Assembly (NCBI RefSeq): GCF_041687175.1
Contig: NZ_JAWLCK010000147.1
Coordinates: forward strand, 1-5,683
Source of the DNA: Lutispora sp041687175
GTDB taxonomy: Bacteria > Bacillota > Clostridia > Lutisporales > Lutisporaceae
DNA: 5,683 nt
Reading direction: 5' to 3'
Shown: piece after piece, positions 5,577-5,683 of the stretch
Position numbering within the stretch: position 1 is the stretch's first letter
Layout: each line of letters opens with the position of its first letter
The notes under the pieces: generated by a model
The model's input: only the letters and a program-made list of their open reading frames with translations
Database searches by the model: none
Told to the model about the DNA's origin: nothing
Made by a program: the position numbers and the translations under genes

Positions 5577-5584
5577 TCTCCTTT
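5577..5584 (-). promoter_or_regulatory. ribosome binding site of the aldolase gene
   Basis: On the minus strand this reads AAAGGAGA, a strong Shine-Dalgarno sequence correctly placed for the ATG at 5570. A nearer out-of-frame ATG (complement of 5573-5575) gives only two codons before a stop. Confidence 0.8.
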
Positions 5585-5613
5585 CCGATAAGTAATATAA
5601 TGATGAAGCTTAC

Positions 5614-5661
5614 ATTATAATATAGCATTATTATATAATAACTAATACATACCGTTGTAAA
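5614..5661 (-). promoter_or_regulatory. possible promoter region of the aldolase gene
   Basis: The 113 bases upstream of the aldolase are extremely AT-rich. On the minus strand a -35-like TTTACA lies at the complement of 5656-5661, with TATATA 18 bases (complement of 5632-5637) or TATAAT 20 bases (complement of 5630-5635) downstream. A second TATAAT stands at the complement of 5614-5619 without a good -35. A promoter here is likely, but which elements are used cannot be fixed by eye. Confidence 0.35.
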
Positions 5662-5683
5662 AACTCTATGGCTTTTATTGATA

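Noticed and set aside
5299..5595. 98-codon open frame on the plus strand
   Set aside because: Antisense to the aldolase N-terminal half, which carries the D42/H45/R70 motifs; its end runs into the aldolase leader.

Overview
The window is AT-rich DNA with strong GGAGG-type ribosome binding sites, a T-box riboswitch and gene families common in low-GC Firmicutes. The best guess is a chromosome segment from a Clostridia-type anaerobe. Species cannot be named from the sequence. No mobile element, CRISPR array, rRNA or tRNA gene was found. I see no clear undescribed multi-gene system; this looks like mostly housekeeping DNA with some under-characterised families.

Layout, left to right. Positions 2-160 (+) are an open frame with no start in the window, probably the 3' end of an upstream gene. 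It lies 29 bases before a small class I SAM-dependent methyltransferase of unknown substrate (190-771, +). Next comes a Na+/phosphate cotransporter-family membrane protein with a cytoplasmic PhoU-like tail (879-2561, +). It is followed after 33 bases by a seven-helix membrane protein of the YwaF/TIGR02206 family, related to TMEM164 (2595-3353, +). The close spacing suggests these two are co-transcribed.

A 418-base gap (3354-3771) holds a promoter, a complete tryptophan T-box leader (specifier codon TGG) and its intrinsic terminator. This leader controls trpS (3772-4770, +), tryptophanyl-tRNA synthetase: uncharged tRNA-Trp should stabilise the antiterminator and raise TrpRS synthesis when tryptophan is short. 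Convergent with trpS and only 29 bases away is a HpcH/HpaI-type class II 2-oxo-acid aldolase (4800-5570, -). Its likely terminator lies inside the 3' end of trpS, and its promoter probably lies in the very AT-rich stretch at the right edge.

The genes belong to unrelated processes: an unknown methylation, phosphate handling, membrane or lipid biology, translation, and carbon metabolism of 2-oxo acids. Apart from the transporter-YwaF pair and the possible operon at the left edge, nothing shows that they work together. The points most worth a second look are the T-box details, the TMEM164-like residues in the YwaF protein, the terminator embedded in trpS, and a recurring out-of-frame ATG just ahead of four of the five start codons.
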